Made by a program: the position numbers and the translations under genes. Below, in pieces: positions 16,775 to 25,081 of a stretch of 64,000 bases of DNA. The number at the start of each line of letters is the position of its first letter. The first letter of the stretch is position 1. The notes beneath the pieces are model-generated. The model did not search any database, was not told the DNA's origin, and saw nothing but the letters and a program-made list of their open reading frames with translations. Source of the DNA: Candidatus Melainabacteria bacterium. GTDB lineage: Bacteria; Cyanobacteriota; Vampirovibrionia; Obscuribacterales; Obscuribacteraceae. The stretch covers positions 1-64,000 of the forward strand of contig JABDBL010000012.1 of the NCBI GenBank assembly GCA_013288645.1, written 5' to 3'.

Positions 16775-17434
16775 ATGTCCGGAAACTACAGACGTGGATC
16801 GGCGGGTTATTTTGGGGACAATGGCAGATTCGGTGCCAACGGAAGGTCTGGGGATTCCGCAGGGGGTCAAGATCACTTCGCGAATTGTATGGGAACAGCT
16901 CTCCGGCGCATCGGTGATACTTTCGAAGCAATCAGTGGCATCTTCGATGCTAACATTACCCTTGAGGTTTCCGCTGCTAAGGGTATTGTGGGCGTCATGG
17001 TGGAAACTAACGGCTACATCATGCTACTGTCTAATGGGCTCAGGACTGAGAATCAGTCTCAAGCTCAGGACTTGCTTAGACTGACTCACCTGTGGCGCGA
17101 GATTAACGAACTCGTCTGCAGTGTTAACGAATTCGAGCTCACAAATGAGCAGTGCGAAAGCATGGCAATTGTTTACAGGCTGCTAGCCGATCGTGCCCGC
17201 ACTGGTCTTGCAGAGAAGGGCCTTGAGGCCGTAAGCACGGCAATCAAGGCTCTTGAGCTCAAGGCTGAAGTTCGCGATATCCTTTTGCGCCTTCACACCA
17301 GGCCAGTTGCCGACGTCTCAGGCGAACAAAATCCCGAGCCAGTTATTCTTGAGGAGGTTAATGCCCTCACTGGCTTCACTATTGGGTTTAATACTCAGTT
17401 GCAAAAACTGCAGGGCTATACCCGATCCTCGTAA
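16775..17434 (+). CDS. Unknown protein B of three-gene GC-rich operon
   Basis: 219 residues. The N-terminus is glycine-rich and disordered (about 1-30), followed by a helical body. It may be a distant relative of its neighbours (for example IVGVMVETNGYIMLL), but the similarity is weak. Shine-Dalgarno AGGAGC lies before ATG. Followed after 12 bases by the third gene. Function unknown. Confidence 0.65.
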   Translation: MSGNYRRGSAGYFGDNGRFGANGRSGDSAGGQDHFANCMGTALRRIGDTFEAISGIFDANITLEVSAAKGIVGVMVETNGYIMLLSNGLRTENQSQAQDLLRLTHLWREINELVCSVNEFELTNEQCESMAIVYRLLADRARTGLAEKGLEAVSTAIKALELKAEVRDILLRLHTRPVADVSGEQNPEPVILEEVNALTGFTIGFNTQLQKLQGYTRSS

Positions 17435-17446
17435 GGAGAGATAATT

Positions 17447-18109
17447 ATGAGCTCAGCTTCGCACAGCCTGGCAGAAGATCTCATTCCGTCGATGAAGGAC
17501 GTTCTGGTTTTGGCTGGGAGTGTTGCCCTGGGCGTCTCCACCAAGTTTGCTCCTGCGGAGACGCCATTTTCAAATGAAATGGCCAATGCTTTCAGACTGA
17601 ACTATTGGATGTTCTCTCTGGACGAAATAGCCGAAGAAGCAGACAAACAATTCGGCGTCCACCTTCAGTATATCCGTCTGCTCAGTGGCTCTTGCGCTCA
17701 TTCAGCCATTGAAGCAATGATCGAGACGGTTGATGAGCTGAGAAATGACAGCCGGCTCCTCCACCTGGCGGCCAAAGCCTTCCAGCCTAGTCAGGACAAG
17801 CTTCCTCAATTGTTCGACGCATACCGAAAGCTTGCCTCCTATGCTCATATGTTCGGCTTGACTGCTGCACCAGTGGGACTTTACGACCAACTGGCCAAAG
17901 TTCTCGAACCGCACAGTCCAGCCCGCGACAGATTGATTGCCATCAATAGCGGACGCAGCCATCGTCCGGATAAGACGGAGCTTGCTCGGCTGGTGGCGCA
18001 ATTGCAACCGATGACCAAGGCCAGTCTGTCTATGCTCTCCAATATGGACTCTCTTCACTTCTGCCTAAGCCAGGTGGGGGTGACGCCTCCAGCGGAAACG
18101 CTCTACTGA
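17447..18109 (+). CDS. Unknown protein C of three-gene GC-rich operon
   Basis: 220 residues, paralogous to the first gene: AIEAMIETVDELR, KVLEPHSPARDRLIAINS, LVAQLQPMTKASL and LHFCLSQVGV align with the corresponding segments. Shine-Dalgarno AAGGAGAG; only 12 bases separate it from the second gene. Predicted cytosolic and helical, function unknown. Confidence 0.7.
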   Translation: MSSASHSLAEDLIPSMKDVLVLAGSVALGVSTKFAPAETPFSNEMANAFRLNYWMFSLDEIAEEADKQFGVHLQYIRLLSGSCAHSAIEAMIETVDELRNDSRLLHLAAKAFQPSQDKLPQLFDAYRKLASYAHMFGLTAAPVGLYDQLAKVLEPHSPARDRLIAINSGRSHRPDKTELARLVAQLQPMTKASLSMLSNMDSLHFCLSQVGVTPPAETLY

Positions 18110-18143
18110 CTGCCTGAGTCCACTGATCCTCAAACCACACAAG

Positions 18144-18196
18144 AACGAAAGACAACTGAAGCGCTTGCCAGCGGCTTCGGGGTCTTTCGTTTTTTG
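18144..18196 (+). terminator. Terminator of the three-gene island
   Basis: AACGAAAGAC pairs with GTCTTTCGTT, with an inner GAAGC/GCTTC stem, and is followed by TTTTTTG and a second T-rich stretch. About 35 bases after the last stop codon. Confidence 0.85.
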
Positions 18197-18253
18197 CAAT
18201 CTTTTTGTTTCTTTGTTGGCACCATCAGTAGTGCCATAACAATCTTTTTAGTT

Positions 18254-19129
18254 TTAATATTTGCCTGCTAAATCTAAAAGCCTTTCTTTGCCAACATAAT
18301 AAAACTGATTGCAAAAATGGCAGCGCCCTTCTGCTTGCCCTTCTTTTTCTGCCATAGATACTAAATCGTTTCTTTCTAATACTTTCAAGGCTTCAAAGAA
18401 ACGTTCATCTGAGCATTTGCATTGGAAAGATACTGGATGCTCTGGCATCACTGTCTGTAGCGTAAACCCTTCTAAAATACGCCCTAATATCTGCTCTAGG
18501 CTCATACCGCGCCGCATCAAAAAAGTAAAAGTACCAAAGGTACTTACATTGTTTTCAATTTGGCAAATAGTTTCTTCTGTATGATCTGGCAGCAATTGCA
18601 CAATCAGCCCACCGGCTGCCTCTACACCCCGAGAATTTAAATGTGTGCCGATAATAACCAAAGAACCTGTTTTATTAGAATTAACCAAATATTGATTAAT
18701 ATCTTCGCCAATTTCTCCGGTGGCAAGCTCCACTGTAGAAGTATGCGAAAGTCCAAAACCCTGATCAATAGTCACATGTAGATATCCGGTGTGCCCAACT
18801 GCTTCGCCTACATCAAAGTTACCTAAACTGTTAAGCGGTAATTCTACTTGCGGATTTTCCAGATAACCTCTTACAGTCCCTTTAGGCGAAGCATCAACAA
18901 ATAATTTACCTAAAGGACCATTGCCATGAAACTTGAGTGCTACTTGACCTTGTCTGGCTAATAGTGGCGCCAGCAATATTCCACCGGTCAAAGCTCTACC
19001 TAAGGCAGCGGTAGCTGTAAAAGATAAATTGTGTTTGTGCCTGGCGTCAGCAACTAAGTGCGTTGTCGAAGCTATGATTGCTCTGATTGAGCCGTCGGTG
19101 GATATTGCTTTTAATATGCCGTCTTCCAT
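18254..19129 (-). CDS. hslO: Redox-regulated chaperone Hsp33
   Basis: 291 residues. An N-terminal substrate-binding domain with GTVRGYLENP and the C-terminal redox zinc centre CKC (about residue 240) and CHFC (about 272). Oxidative stress releases zinc and activates this holdase. ATG 19129 is chosen because GGAG lies five bases upstream; a GTG two codons earlier is in frame. Backbone base composition. Confidence 0.95.
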   Translation of the reverse strand: MEDGILKAISTDGSIRAIIASTTHLVADARHKHNLSFTATAALGRALTGGILLAPLLARQGQVALKFHGNGPLGKLFVDASPKGTVRGYLENPQVELPLNSLGNFDVGEAVGHTGYLHVTIDQGFGLSHTSTVELATGEIGEDINQYLVNSNKTGSLVIIGTHLNSRGVEAAGGLIVQLLPDHTEETICQIENNVSTFGTFTFLMRRGMSLEQILGRILEGFTLQTVMPEHPVSFQCKCSDERFFEALKVLERNDLVSMAEKEGQAEGRCHFCNQFYYVGKERLLDLAGKY

Positions 19130-19292
19130 AAGCACTCCACTTAACCACTCTGCACGATCAAACCAGGCTCAGTGACAACATTATAGCTGTTAAATGAAAT
19201 GCACGAAAGATCCGGCTTGGGAAGATTAATTTTTGGTACAGATAGTCTATGATGGATAGCCTAGCTATTTCCTAAATATCTTTACAAAAAAT

Positions 19293-20171
19293 ATGAATGA
19301 AGCTTTTATGTTTGCCATAGCCAGCTCGTTTTTTCTCGGGCTAAGACATGGCTTTGATTGGGATCACTTAGCGGCCATTATGGATATTGTCGGAACAAAA
19401 AGCAGCCAGAGTATTCAATCACATTTGTCATTACGCCAAGCACAAAGTGCAACCATTGCTCTAGCAGCTATTTACGCTTTAGGGCATGCTGCAATTGTAA
19501 TCTTTCTGGGTGTCGCCGCTTTAAATTTCGCCATGATTTTGCCTGCATGGCTCGATCCAATCATGGAGCGCATCGTTGGCCTTAGTCTTGTAATCTTAGG
19601 CTTGTGGGTTTTTTATTCATTGTGGCGGTATTTGCAGAATAGAGAAAAATTCTATCTGGTCAGTCGCTGGATGCTCATTTTTGCCGCTCTAAAATATTTT
19701 GCTAATTGGCTGGCTAACAAATGTTTCAAGCAGAACAAAACGCCCTCTTTAACTATAGATAAATATGGGCCCTTAGCTGCTTTTTTCATAGGTATATTGC
19801 ACGGTATTGGTGCAGAAACAGGTACACAAATACTGCTTATTACAGCCGTAGGCGCTGCCGCGCATGCTGCCGGAATTTCTATGCTATTTGCTTTTACAGC
19901 TGGTCTGCTAATTTCTAATCTGTTGCTAGCTGTGATGGGCTCTTGCGGCTTTATATATACACAGAATCTCGTTCCTGCTTTTGTAGCATCCAGTGCTTTA
20001 GCAGCTGCATTTAGTCTCGTTGTGGGCACGTTCTTTATAACTGGCCAAGTTGATAATTTGCCAGACTTACAAATAATTTTTTCTGCTGCTAAGAAAAAGA
20101 TCTCTTATCATCATGCCAATATCCAAACAGACGTGAGAATAGCTCTTGATTATCTAAATGTGACACATTAG
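19293..20171 (+). CDS. Nickel/cobalt transporter-like membrane protein
   Basis: 292 residues with about seven hydrophobic segments. LRHGFDWDHLAAIMD (about 17-31) corresponds to the metal-selecting HAxDADH signature in helix II of NiCoT permeases. LGHAAIV (about 63) and GILHGIGAETGTQI (about 168) fit later conserved stretches. A CsoR-type metal regulator follows about 100 bases downstream, supporting metal transport. The exact metal and direction (uptake or efflux) cannot be told. Confidence 0.75.
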   Translation: MNEAFMFAIASSFFLGLRHGFDWDHLAAIMDIVGTKSSQSIQSHLSLRQAQSATIALAAIYALGHAAIVIFLGVAALNFAMILPAWLDPIMERIVGLSLVILGLWVFYSLWRYLQNREKFYLVSRWMLIFAALKYFANWLANKCFKQNKTPSLTIDKYGPLAAFFIGILHGIGAETGTQILLITAVGAAAHAAGISMLFAFTAGLLISNLLLAVMGSCGFIYTQNLVPAFVASSALAAAFSLVVGTFFITGQVDNLPDLQIIFSAAKKKISYHHANIQTDVRIALDYLNVTH

Positions 20172-20272
20172 AAGTCATTAGATCTATGTATGCGACATGG
20201 CTCTAAAATTGTTATCAGCAGAAAAAAATAGCAGCAAATATTTATGCCTTTTGTTGCGCCGAGGAATTTATT

Positions 20273-20605
20273 TTGGCTTTGCATGGAAATACAAAAGAGA
20301 TTTTAAAAAATCGTTTGGCGCGCGCCTTGGGGCATTTAAATGCTGTCCATAAAATGGTTGATGACGAAAAATATTGCATAGATGTGCTCAATCAATTAAA
20401 GGCTGTGCAAGCAGCTCTTGATAAAACGGCACAGCTAATGCTTAAACAGCATCTAGAAACTTGCGTAGTTGAAGCTGTCAAAGCCAATGACTCAGCCAGA
20501 GTAATGGATGAAGTCTGGCAATTGCTGCGCAAAGGTTCTTACCTGGATAATGAAACAGAAATTCTGGCATCGATTACTACCGACAAGCCTAAGTGCTGTG
20601 GCTAG
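20273..20605 (+). CDS. CsoR/RcnR-family metal-sensing repressor
   Basis: 110 residues, all-helical DUF156 fold. The metal ligands are visible: Cys in KYCIDVL (about 36), His and Cys in KQHLETC (about 61-66), plus a C-terminal KPKCCG that could add ligands. TTG start at 20273 preceded by GAGG. Next to a Ni/Co permease-like gene, so probably a nickel, cobalt or copper responsive regulator of it. The 3' end overlaps a DUF4143 remnant, so the last residues may derive from that insertion. Confidence 0.85.
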   Translation: MALHGNTKEILKNRLARALGHLNAVHKMVDDEKYCIDVLNQLKAVQAALDKTAQLMLKQHLETCVVEAVKANDSARVMDEVWQLLRKGSYLDNETEILASITTDKPKCCG

Positions 20606-20720
20606 TGAGCTTGGTGAGCGCTTCAAGCGCGGAATTGTGCTTTGTACCGGCGATCAAACAGTATCTTTCGGCGAGCGTCTCTGGGCGGTGCCCATATCAG
20701 CGCTTTGGCAAGCGGATTGA
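20595..20720 (+). pseudogene. DUF4143 ATPase, C-terminal fragment
   Basis: Reads GERFKRGIVLCTGDQTVSFG then LWAVPISALWQ, the last 40 residues of the DUF4143 family, in a different frame from the csoR-like gene whose 3' end it overlaps. Another dead copy. Confidence 0.65.
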
Positions 20721-20743
20721 TTTCAGATAATTGGCGTAGCGAC

Positions 20744-20772
20744 TTGCAATCATTTGTATAAAATGCTATCAT
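20744..20772 (+). promoter_or_regulatory. Promoter of the FitAB-like pair
   Basis: TTGCAA, 17 bases, TATCAT. The element TGCAATCAT occurs in the promoter and again at 20791 across the start codon, and could be the operator contacted by the antitoxin. Confidence 0.55.
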
Positions 20773-20798
20773 TGAGTGCATCATAAGGAAGTGCAATC

Positions 20799-21035
20799 AT
20801 GGCATCTATTACCGTAAGAAACTTACCGGACGAAACACACAGGGCTTTGCGGGTGCGGGCTGCTCAGAACGGACGCAGCACAGAAGCAGAAATCCGGGAA
20901 ATCCTAGAAGCGACAGTCAGACCGAATAAGCGGCTGAAACTTGGCTCTGCTCTTGCCGCCCTCGGCGATAAATACGCTTTGAACCTGGACATTATTAGAG
21001 ACCCACAACCTAGTCGTATAGAGACTTTTAAATGA
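20799..21035 (+). CDS. FitA-like ribbon-helix-helix antitoxin
   Basis: 78 residues. ASITVRNLPDETHRALRVRAA followed by RSTEAEIREILEA is a classic Arc/FitA-type RHH DNA-binding domain; the C-terminal tail would wrap the toxin. It overlaps the PIN gene by ATGA. Likely represses its own promoter. Confidence 0.85.
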   Translation: MASITVRNLPDETHRALRVRAAQNGRSTEAEIREILEATVRPNKRLKLGSALAALGDKYALNLDIIRDPQPSRIETFK

Positions 21036-21454
21036 TTATCGTTGATACCAACATTATTTCTGAAACCGTAAAACCTGGTAGGAGCTCAGTAGTAGTGAAC
21101 TGGATTGATGCGCAAATAATCGAAACACTTTATTTCACTGCAACAAGCTTATCCGAACTTAGGCTAGGCATTGAAAGTTTGCCGGCAGGCAAGCGGAAGG
21201 AAGCACTCAGAGTTGATGTTAACGCGCTGATAGCAAACTTTTTTGCCTCGCGGATATTGCCTTTTGACAGGGAAGCAGCTCTAGCCTATGGTGGGCTGGT
21301 GGCAGCCGCTCGGGCTGTGGGTCGTGCTGTATCTGTCACCGACGGACAAATTGGCGCTATTGCTAGCGTGCACGGCTTCACTATTGCCACCCGCGATACT
21401 GCACCTTTTATCGCTCTTGGGGTGCCCACTATAAATCCATGGGGCGGGCTATGA
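21032..21454 (+). CDS. FitB/VapC-type PIN toxin
   Basis: 140 residues. MIIVDTNIISE (first Asp at 5), ATSLSELRLG (Glu about 43), the D(G) of SVTDGQIGAIA and ATRDTAPF near the C-terminus give the PIN acidic tetrad. The reading frame appears intact. Translationally coupled to the upstream RHH antitoxin. Expected to be a ribonuclease. Confidence 0.85.
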   Translation: MIIVDTNIISETVKPGRSSVVVNWIDAQIIETLYFTATSLSELRLGIESLPAGKRKEALRVDVNALIANFFASRILPFDREAALAYGGLVAAARAVGRAVSVTDGQIGAIASVHGFTIATRDTAPFIALGVPTINPWGGL

Positions 21455-21481
21455 ATGTGGGTGAATTGCCCGGCTTGTGGC

Positions 21482-21771
21482 TCAAGCCTCTGGATTTTTA
21501 AAAAATTTCTTTACGATCTTTCTTTTTCCGTGCAAAACCCGGTAAATTTCAATTCCTTTGGGAATTGGACGAAAAAAGATCAGATAATCTCCTTCTCTCA
21601 CAGTTCTCAAGGTTGGTAAGAGATCGTCGCGTTTGCGTCCAGCCCTTGGATGGTTGCTTAACGAGCTGCAACGATGATACAAGCGTTCAATGGTAGATTA
21701 TCTTTAGCAATGTAAGCATGAATTTCTTCCAAGTCAGCAAGCGCTGTGGGGGCAAAAATCCAGTGGTTCAC
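21482..21771 (-). pseudogene. ParE/RelE-type toxin, frameshifted
   Basis: The N-terminal half starts at GTG 21771, overlapping the antitoxin stop by GTGA, and reads DLEEIHAYIAKDN. The C-terminal half reads SNHPRAGRKRDDLLPTL then VLHGKRKI in another frame. The two halves join near 21690 with a frameshift, where a helix of normal ParE would be. The toxin is thus probably dead while its antitoxin is intact. Confidence 0.75.
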
Positions 21772-22007
21772 TTAGTACTTTTTCTAACCAATTCGTTGTG
21801 GCGTGCCCGCAAACGCTGGAAAACTTGTTCGCCAGGAATACCCTCTCCTCGTTCAATTTGTTTGACGCCGACCATAATTTCGCGTCTTAATTCCTCTAAC
21901 TGCATTGCTTGCACTAACTTTTCTTGTTCTTTAGGCGCAAGCTGACTAGCTAGTTTTAAAACTTGATTGAAGGATGTTTTGTCTGGTTTACGTTTAGGCA
22001 GAGCCAT
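21768..22007 (-). CDS. ParD-like antitoxin
   Basis: 79 residues from ATG 22007 (AAGAGG upstream). Helical, ending in IERGEGIPGEQVFQRLR, the toxin-contacting tail typical of antitoxins paired with ParE/RelE toxins. Coupled to a frameshifted toxin gene. The next 400 bases upstream (22008-22414) hold no recognised gene. Confidence 0.7.
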   Translation of the reverse strand: MALPKRKPDKTSFNQVLKLASQLAPKEQEKLVQAMQLEELRREIMVGVKQIERGEGIPGEQVFQRLRARHNELVRKSTK

Positions 22008-22414
22008 GGTAAATAACCTCTTATGCATAATTTAAGTGTACCTGCTAATTATTAGTTTTGGTAGAGGACAAATAATTTAAATCCCACAAAAACGCAGACA
22101 AGTAAGTATTTGCTGCAGGGCGGTATAACGTTGCCACATCGTTGATGAGAAGGTTTTAGTATCGCTGATGAGTATCATGGATGCTGTCCTCAGATAATTA
22201 TGACGTACCAATTTCAAAAAGCCACTTGCGTGAACTGCGCTACTGGTGATACTTGCATTTAATATGTCAAGAGTATGCGGTTATTACGAAGTTGAGATTT
22301 AATTTATAGCGTGGCAGAAAGCAAAAAAGAGGCGTTATCAAGCAATGCCAGGGCTTTTGAGCCATTGAGGTATTTAAGTGCTATGCGGGTTGCCGGATTT
22401 GATTTTGCTCATAG

Positions 22415-22439
22415 AAATTTGGCAAGGTTAGGTATCGTT
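22415..22439 (+). promoter_or_regulatory. Shared island 5' motif, best copy
   Basis: AAATTTGGCA, AGGTTA, GGTATCGTT, which fits the consensus at nearly every position. It marks the start of the four-gene GC-rich island; the first gene begins 215 bases later on the same strand. Confidence 0.6.
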
Positions 22440-22653
22440 TCATCCCATCTCATTTGAGATCAGCCTATTTCCCTACTGTCAAAGGACTGAGCACCACAAA
22501 AGCTTATACAAACACCTGTCGCGCGACCGGTAGCTTAGGTGCTGGGTGAACGAAATGGTCTGAGAAGGACCTGGTCAATTCCATAGCTGCCAACAAGCCC
22601 CATCACGACAATAACGTTAAAGCGGGCTTTGAAAGCTAAAAGCGAGGCGCACT

Positions 22654-22776
22654 ATGGTCAGACTAGGATACTTCCCGGATTACGTGAACGTGGCCGAAAC
22701 CAGGCATTTGTTGTTCAACGATGACTGGCGATGGCTGATGATCGATGTGTACGTTGGACAAGGAAAATTTTTTTAA
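22654..22776 (+). CDS. Small protein of GC-rich island, 40 aa
   Basis: A 40-codon ORF (MVRLGYFPDYVNVAE...) followed after 12 bases by the next gene, with GAGG upstream. It has GC-rich codons and aromatic-rich sequence. No family known; coding status supported mainly by position and composition. Confidence 0.45.
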   Translation: MVRLGYFPDYVNVAETRHLLFNDDWRWLMIDVYVGQGKFF

Positions 22777-22788
22777 GAGGATCGAACG

Positions 22789-23190
22789 GTGAACATCGTC
22801 TTGATCGGTTACGACCTGTTGTCCAGCGTTCCGGACGGCACGGTTATCAGTCGCCAGCAGATCGATCACGCGGCTGCCTACAACTTCTTTTATAACGCCA
22901 GTGCCAGGGTGCACTTCTTCGTCAACCGGCACCGAGACAGACTCGTCGCCTTGTTCGAGGGCGATCATAGAGTCAAGGTGCCGCAGAATGGCTTTCGGCG
23001 TCCCAATTTCGTCCTCGGACGTAACGACGTGGTGCTCGTCATTACGTCCGCCGCCCAGACGAAGGCAGAGGCGGAGGAAGACGAGCGTGCAGCGAGAGAG
23101 GGCTTGGAGTATTACATTTGCAAGCTGGCTCAAACGGCGCCGCGGAGGGGCGACGATGAGTTCCGCCCGGCGCGCCATTCTGGCCACTAG
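22789..23190 (+). CDS. Unknown protein of GC-rich island, 133 aa
   Basis: GTG start with AAGAGG upstream. A compact N-terminal alpha/beta domain of about 90 residues (MNIVLIGYDLLSSVPDG ... FVLGRNDVVLVITSA) ends with a strand like that of DUF1874/STIV B116-type small proteins, but the resemblance is weak. It is followed by a charged helix and a basic tail. Function unknown. Confidence 0.6.
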   Translation: MNIVLIGYDLLSSVPDGTVISRQQIDHAAAYNFFYNASARVHFFVNRHRDRLVALFEGDHRVKVPQNGFRRPNFVLGRNDVVLVITSAAQTKAEAEEDERAAREGLEYYICKLAQTAPRRGDDEFRPARHSGH

Positions 23191-23265
23191 CGGGCGAAAT
23201 AGCTAAAACCCGGCAGCGCGAGTGTCGCGCGCTGCTTGGGATGCGGGTTCGAATCCCGTGCAACA
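23191..23265 (+). other. tRNA-like sequence between island genes
   Basis: GCGGGTTCGAATCCCGT (23243-23259) is a textbook tRNA T-arm. Upstream are a strong hairpin (GCAGCGCGA/TCGCGCGCTGC) in the anticodon-arm position and an AGCTAAAACCCGG stretch like a D-arm, but no acceptor partner. Not a functional tRNA as read; it could be a degraded tRNA, an att remnant or a structured leader. Confidence 0.45.
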
Positions 23266-23341
23266 ATAACTACAACGATTACCGGTTGAGCTCTCCGGGG
23301 CCGGTTGCGCAGGTTAGCATGATGCAACCCTGTGCAGCAAA

Positions 23342-23395
23342 AAGCTCCTCCACAACTTGTGCGGTTGCGGAGTCAGTGATTTTCTTTTTTCAAGA
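23342..23395 (+). terminator. Possible internal terminator/attenuator
   Basis: CTCC(TC)CACAA pairs with TTG(CG)GAG around a short loop, and the T-rich stretch ATTTTCTTTTTTC follows. It ends about 30 bases before the ATG of the next gene, so read-through or termination here would control that gene. Confidence 0.4.
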
Positions 23396-23425
23396 CAAAG
23401 ACCACTCCATCCTAGGAGATTTCCA

Positions 23426-23860
23426 ATGAGCGACTTCAATTTTGCACTGAACACGGCTAGCGTAGAGGTGCCCCGCACCGACGCTGGGCTGGATGGTGTG
23501 CTGACCGCCTTGTTGGTGGCCGTCAAGGACATCGAGCAGATTCTTGCGAGCAAGACAAGCCTTGATCTCGGATCTAAGGAGTTGGAGATCTTGATCGGGG
23601 GTTTTAATGCCACCGATAAGAAAGAGTTCGCCGGGGCTTGGGTGACGCAAGGCGCCCATGCCGTGATCGATACTGCGGAGATAAGCTGCCGGACCTGGGT
23701 GACGTCTGTCACCCCCGCCGACCGCCCCAAGCTATTTGCCCGTCTGGGTGAAGTTGGCGCTTTAAGGCGAGGACTGCCATATACCGCCGCGGAGTCCAAC
23801 CGGTTTCTAATGGCTGCCACGGGGCAGACTGGCAAGGTGAATGTCTTCAAGAAATATTGA
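23426..23860 (+). CDS. Unknown protein of GC-rich island, 144 aa
   Basis: ATG 23426 follows TAGGAG. Predicted soluble alpha/beta protein with PADRPKLFARLGEVGALRRG in the C-terminal third. No catalytic motif or family recognised. Third gene of the island; a hairpin (GGCACGCG/CGCGTGCC region) lies between it and the next gene. Confidence 0.6.
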   Translation: MSDFNFALNTASVEVPRTDAGLDGVLTALLVAVKDIEQILASKTSLDLGSKELEILIGGFNATDKKEFAGAWVTQGAHAVIDTAEISCRTWVTSVTPADRPKLFARLGEVGALRRGLPYTAAESNRFLMAATGQTGKVNVFKKY

Positions 23861-23946
23861 CAATCCCACGGAAAGGAGGCACGCGTCTTGCGTGCCTTCA
23901 CGGTATCGGACTTCAGAGAACGACAATTAACTGAAAGGAGCGATTC

Positions 23947-24273
23947 GTGAGCACGGGCATTGATTGGAACACAGGCGCCAACAACGACGACACGGTCGTC
24001 GTTGAGGTCCATTGGACGGAGGACCTCTGGGCAGACCCAGAGGCCGCTCCGTGGCGACTGAAAAAGGTGATTGGCGGGATAGCCAACAGGCGGGGTCCCG
24101 TCAAACTTAAATGTCTAAGCCAGAGCTTCCTCCTGGAACTCTGGCGAGAACTGTCCAAGAAGTGGCACAACCACGCGTACCCCTGCATCGCTGTGTTCGA
24201 CCCGACGTCGGGGTATTTTGTGGTGTCCTATGCACGTACCGCCGCCTACGCGAAGGGCAATGTGCTGCATTAG
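23947..24273 (+). CDS. Unknown protein of GC-rich island, 108 aa
   Basis: GTG start with AAAGGAG upstream. Tryptophan-rich N-terminal half (DWNTGANND, VHWTEDLW, PWRLKK), the rest alpha/beta; no signal peptide or membrane helix. Last gene before the island terminator. Family unknown. Confidence 0.6.
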   Translation: MSTGIDWNTGANNDDTVVVEVHWTEDLWADPEAAPWRLKKVIGGIANRRGPVKLKCLSQSFLLELWRELSKKWHNHAYPCIAVFDPTSGYFVVSYARTAAYAKGNVLH

Positions 24274-24311
24274 TGATACTTCTTGCCACGAATGCCGACC
24301 ACATTCGCGGC

Positions 24312-24365
24312 GGGAGTCGCCCAGGCGATGATTCGTTCATCGTTTCTGGGCGACTTCCCTTTTTG
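24312..24365 (+). terminator. Terminator of the four-gene island
   Basis: GGGAGTCGCCCAG pairs with CTGGGCGACTTCCC around a 21-base loop and is followed by TTTTTG and further T-rich sequence. The right arm is also part of an 87-base direct repeat. Confidence 0.85.
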
Positions 24366-24431
24366 TGTTGCACTTTTATTTTCTTTTGCCATGCAATGGC
24401 AAATTTTCCGCCACGCTGTGGCAAATTTTCA
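24345..24431. repeat. 87-bp direct repeat, copy 1
   Basis: Starts in the right arm of the island terminator and runs through the T-rich tail into two palindromes (TTTGCCAT/ATGGCAAA and GCCAC/GTGGC). The same 87 bases recur with about seven changes at 25533-25619, in front of the DUF4143 gene. The two copies bracket the toxin-antitoxin remnants at 24.6-25.5 kb. Confidence 0.85.
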
Positions 24432-24613
24432 CATTCAAAGTAAAAGCCACAAGCACAATAAGTGCGGTTGATATTGATATCCCCGTATGCACTTTCCTTG
24501 AAAGCCTCTGGAGCAGCAATTGCATGATTGCAAATTATGTGTTTATAGCGTTACTTGCGCTTGTAGCGTTTATATGATATGATCTCGTCAGCACAAAATA
24601 GGAGGTCTATTCG

Positions 24614-25069
24614 ATGCTCGCCGCCACAACAATTGTTCCAGAATATGAACAATCCCAGGCTGTCTCCGGAATAGCTAATAAACTAGTTATTGAATCCGAA
24701 TTAAAACGTCCATTTTTAGTTTGGACTGATGGTACTAAACTTGAGTTACCAGAATCACTTATGCAAATATTATCACTTACTGCCCAAGCACTTGTGCGCA
24801 AGCAAGGTGTTACGGTGGTTGTGCGCAGCGAATGGTTAACCACCAAAGAAGCTGCCGATATGATTGGTTGTTCTCGCCAACATGTAGTAGAGCTGATCGA
24901 AGCAAATAAGCTGAAGGCCACAAAAATAGGAACACATCGGCGCATTAAGCTGGCAGACTTGATGAGTTTTATTAATGTTCAGGATCAGGAGCGCGATAAA
25001 GCTATGGCCAATTTAATTGCTCACACAGAGGAATTTGGCGGTTACGATAAGCCTACTGTATCCACGTAA
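24614..25069 (+). CDS. Excisionase-type HTH antitoxin
   Basis: 151 residues. The C-terminal half WLTTKEAADMIGCSRQHVVELIEANKLKA is an excisionase/HTH_17 domain, in the form found fused to an N-terminal segment in antitoxins partnered with PIN proteins. AGGAGG lies 10 bases before the ATG. The partner PIN gene follows at 25082 but is broken. Confidence 0.7.
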   Translation: MLAATTIVPEYEQSQAVSGIANKLVIESELKRPFLVWTDGTKLELPESLMQILSLTAQALVRKQGVTVVVRSEWLTTKEAADMIGCSRQHVVELIEANKLKATKIGTHRRIKLADLMSFINVQDQERDKAMANLIAHTEEFGGYDKPTVST

Positions 25070-25081
25070 GGTTCAATTTTC

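Noticed and set aside
22415-22439. Island motif as a sigma-70 or sigma-54 promoter
   Set aside because: TTGnCA resembles a -35 box, but no consistent -10 hexamer follows at 16-18 bases across copies. The GG and GC spacing of sigma-54 sites is absent.
23191-23265. Functional tRNA gene
   Set aside because: The T-arm is perfect but no 5' acceptor strand pairs with the 3' side, and the middle hairpin is far too long for an anticodon arm.
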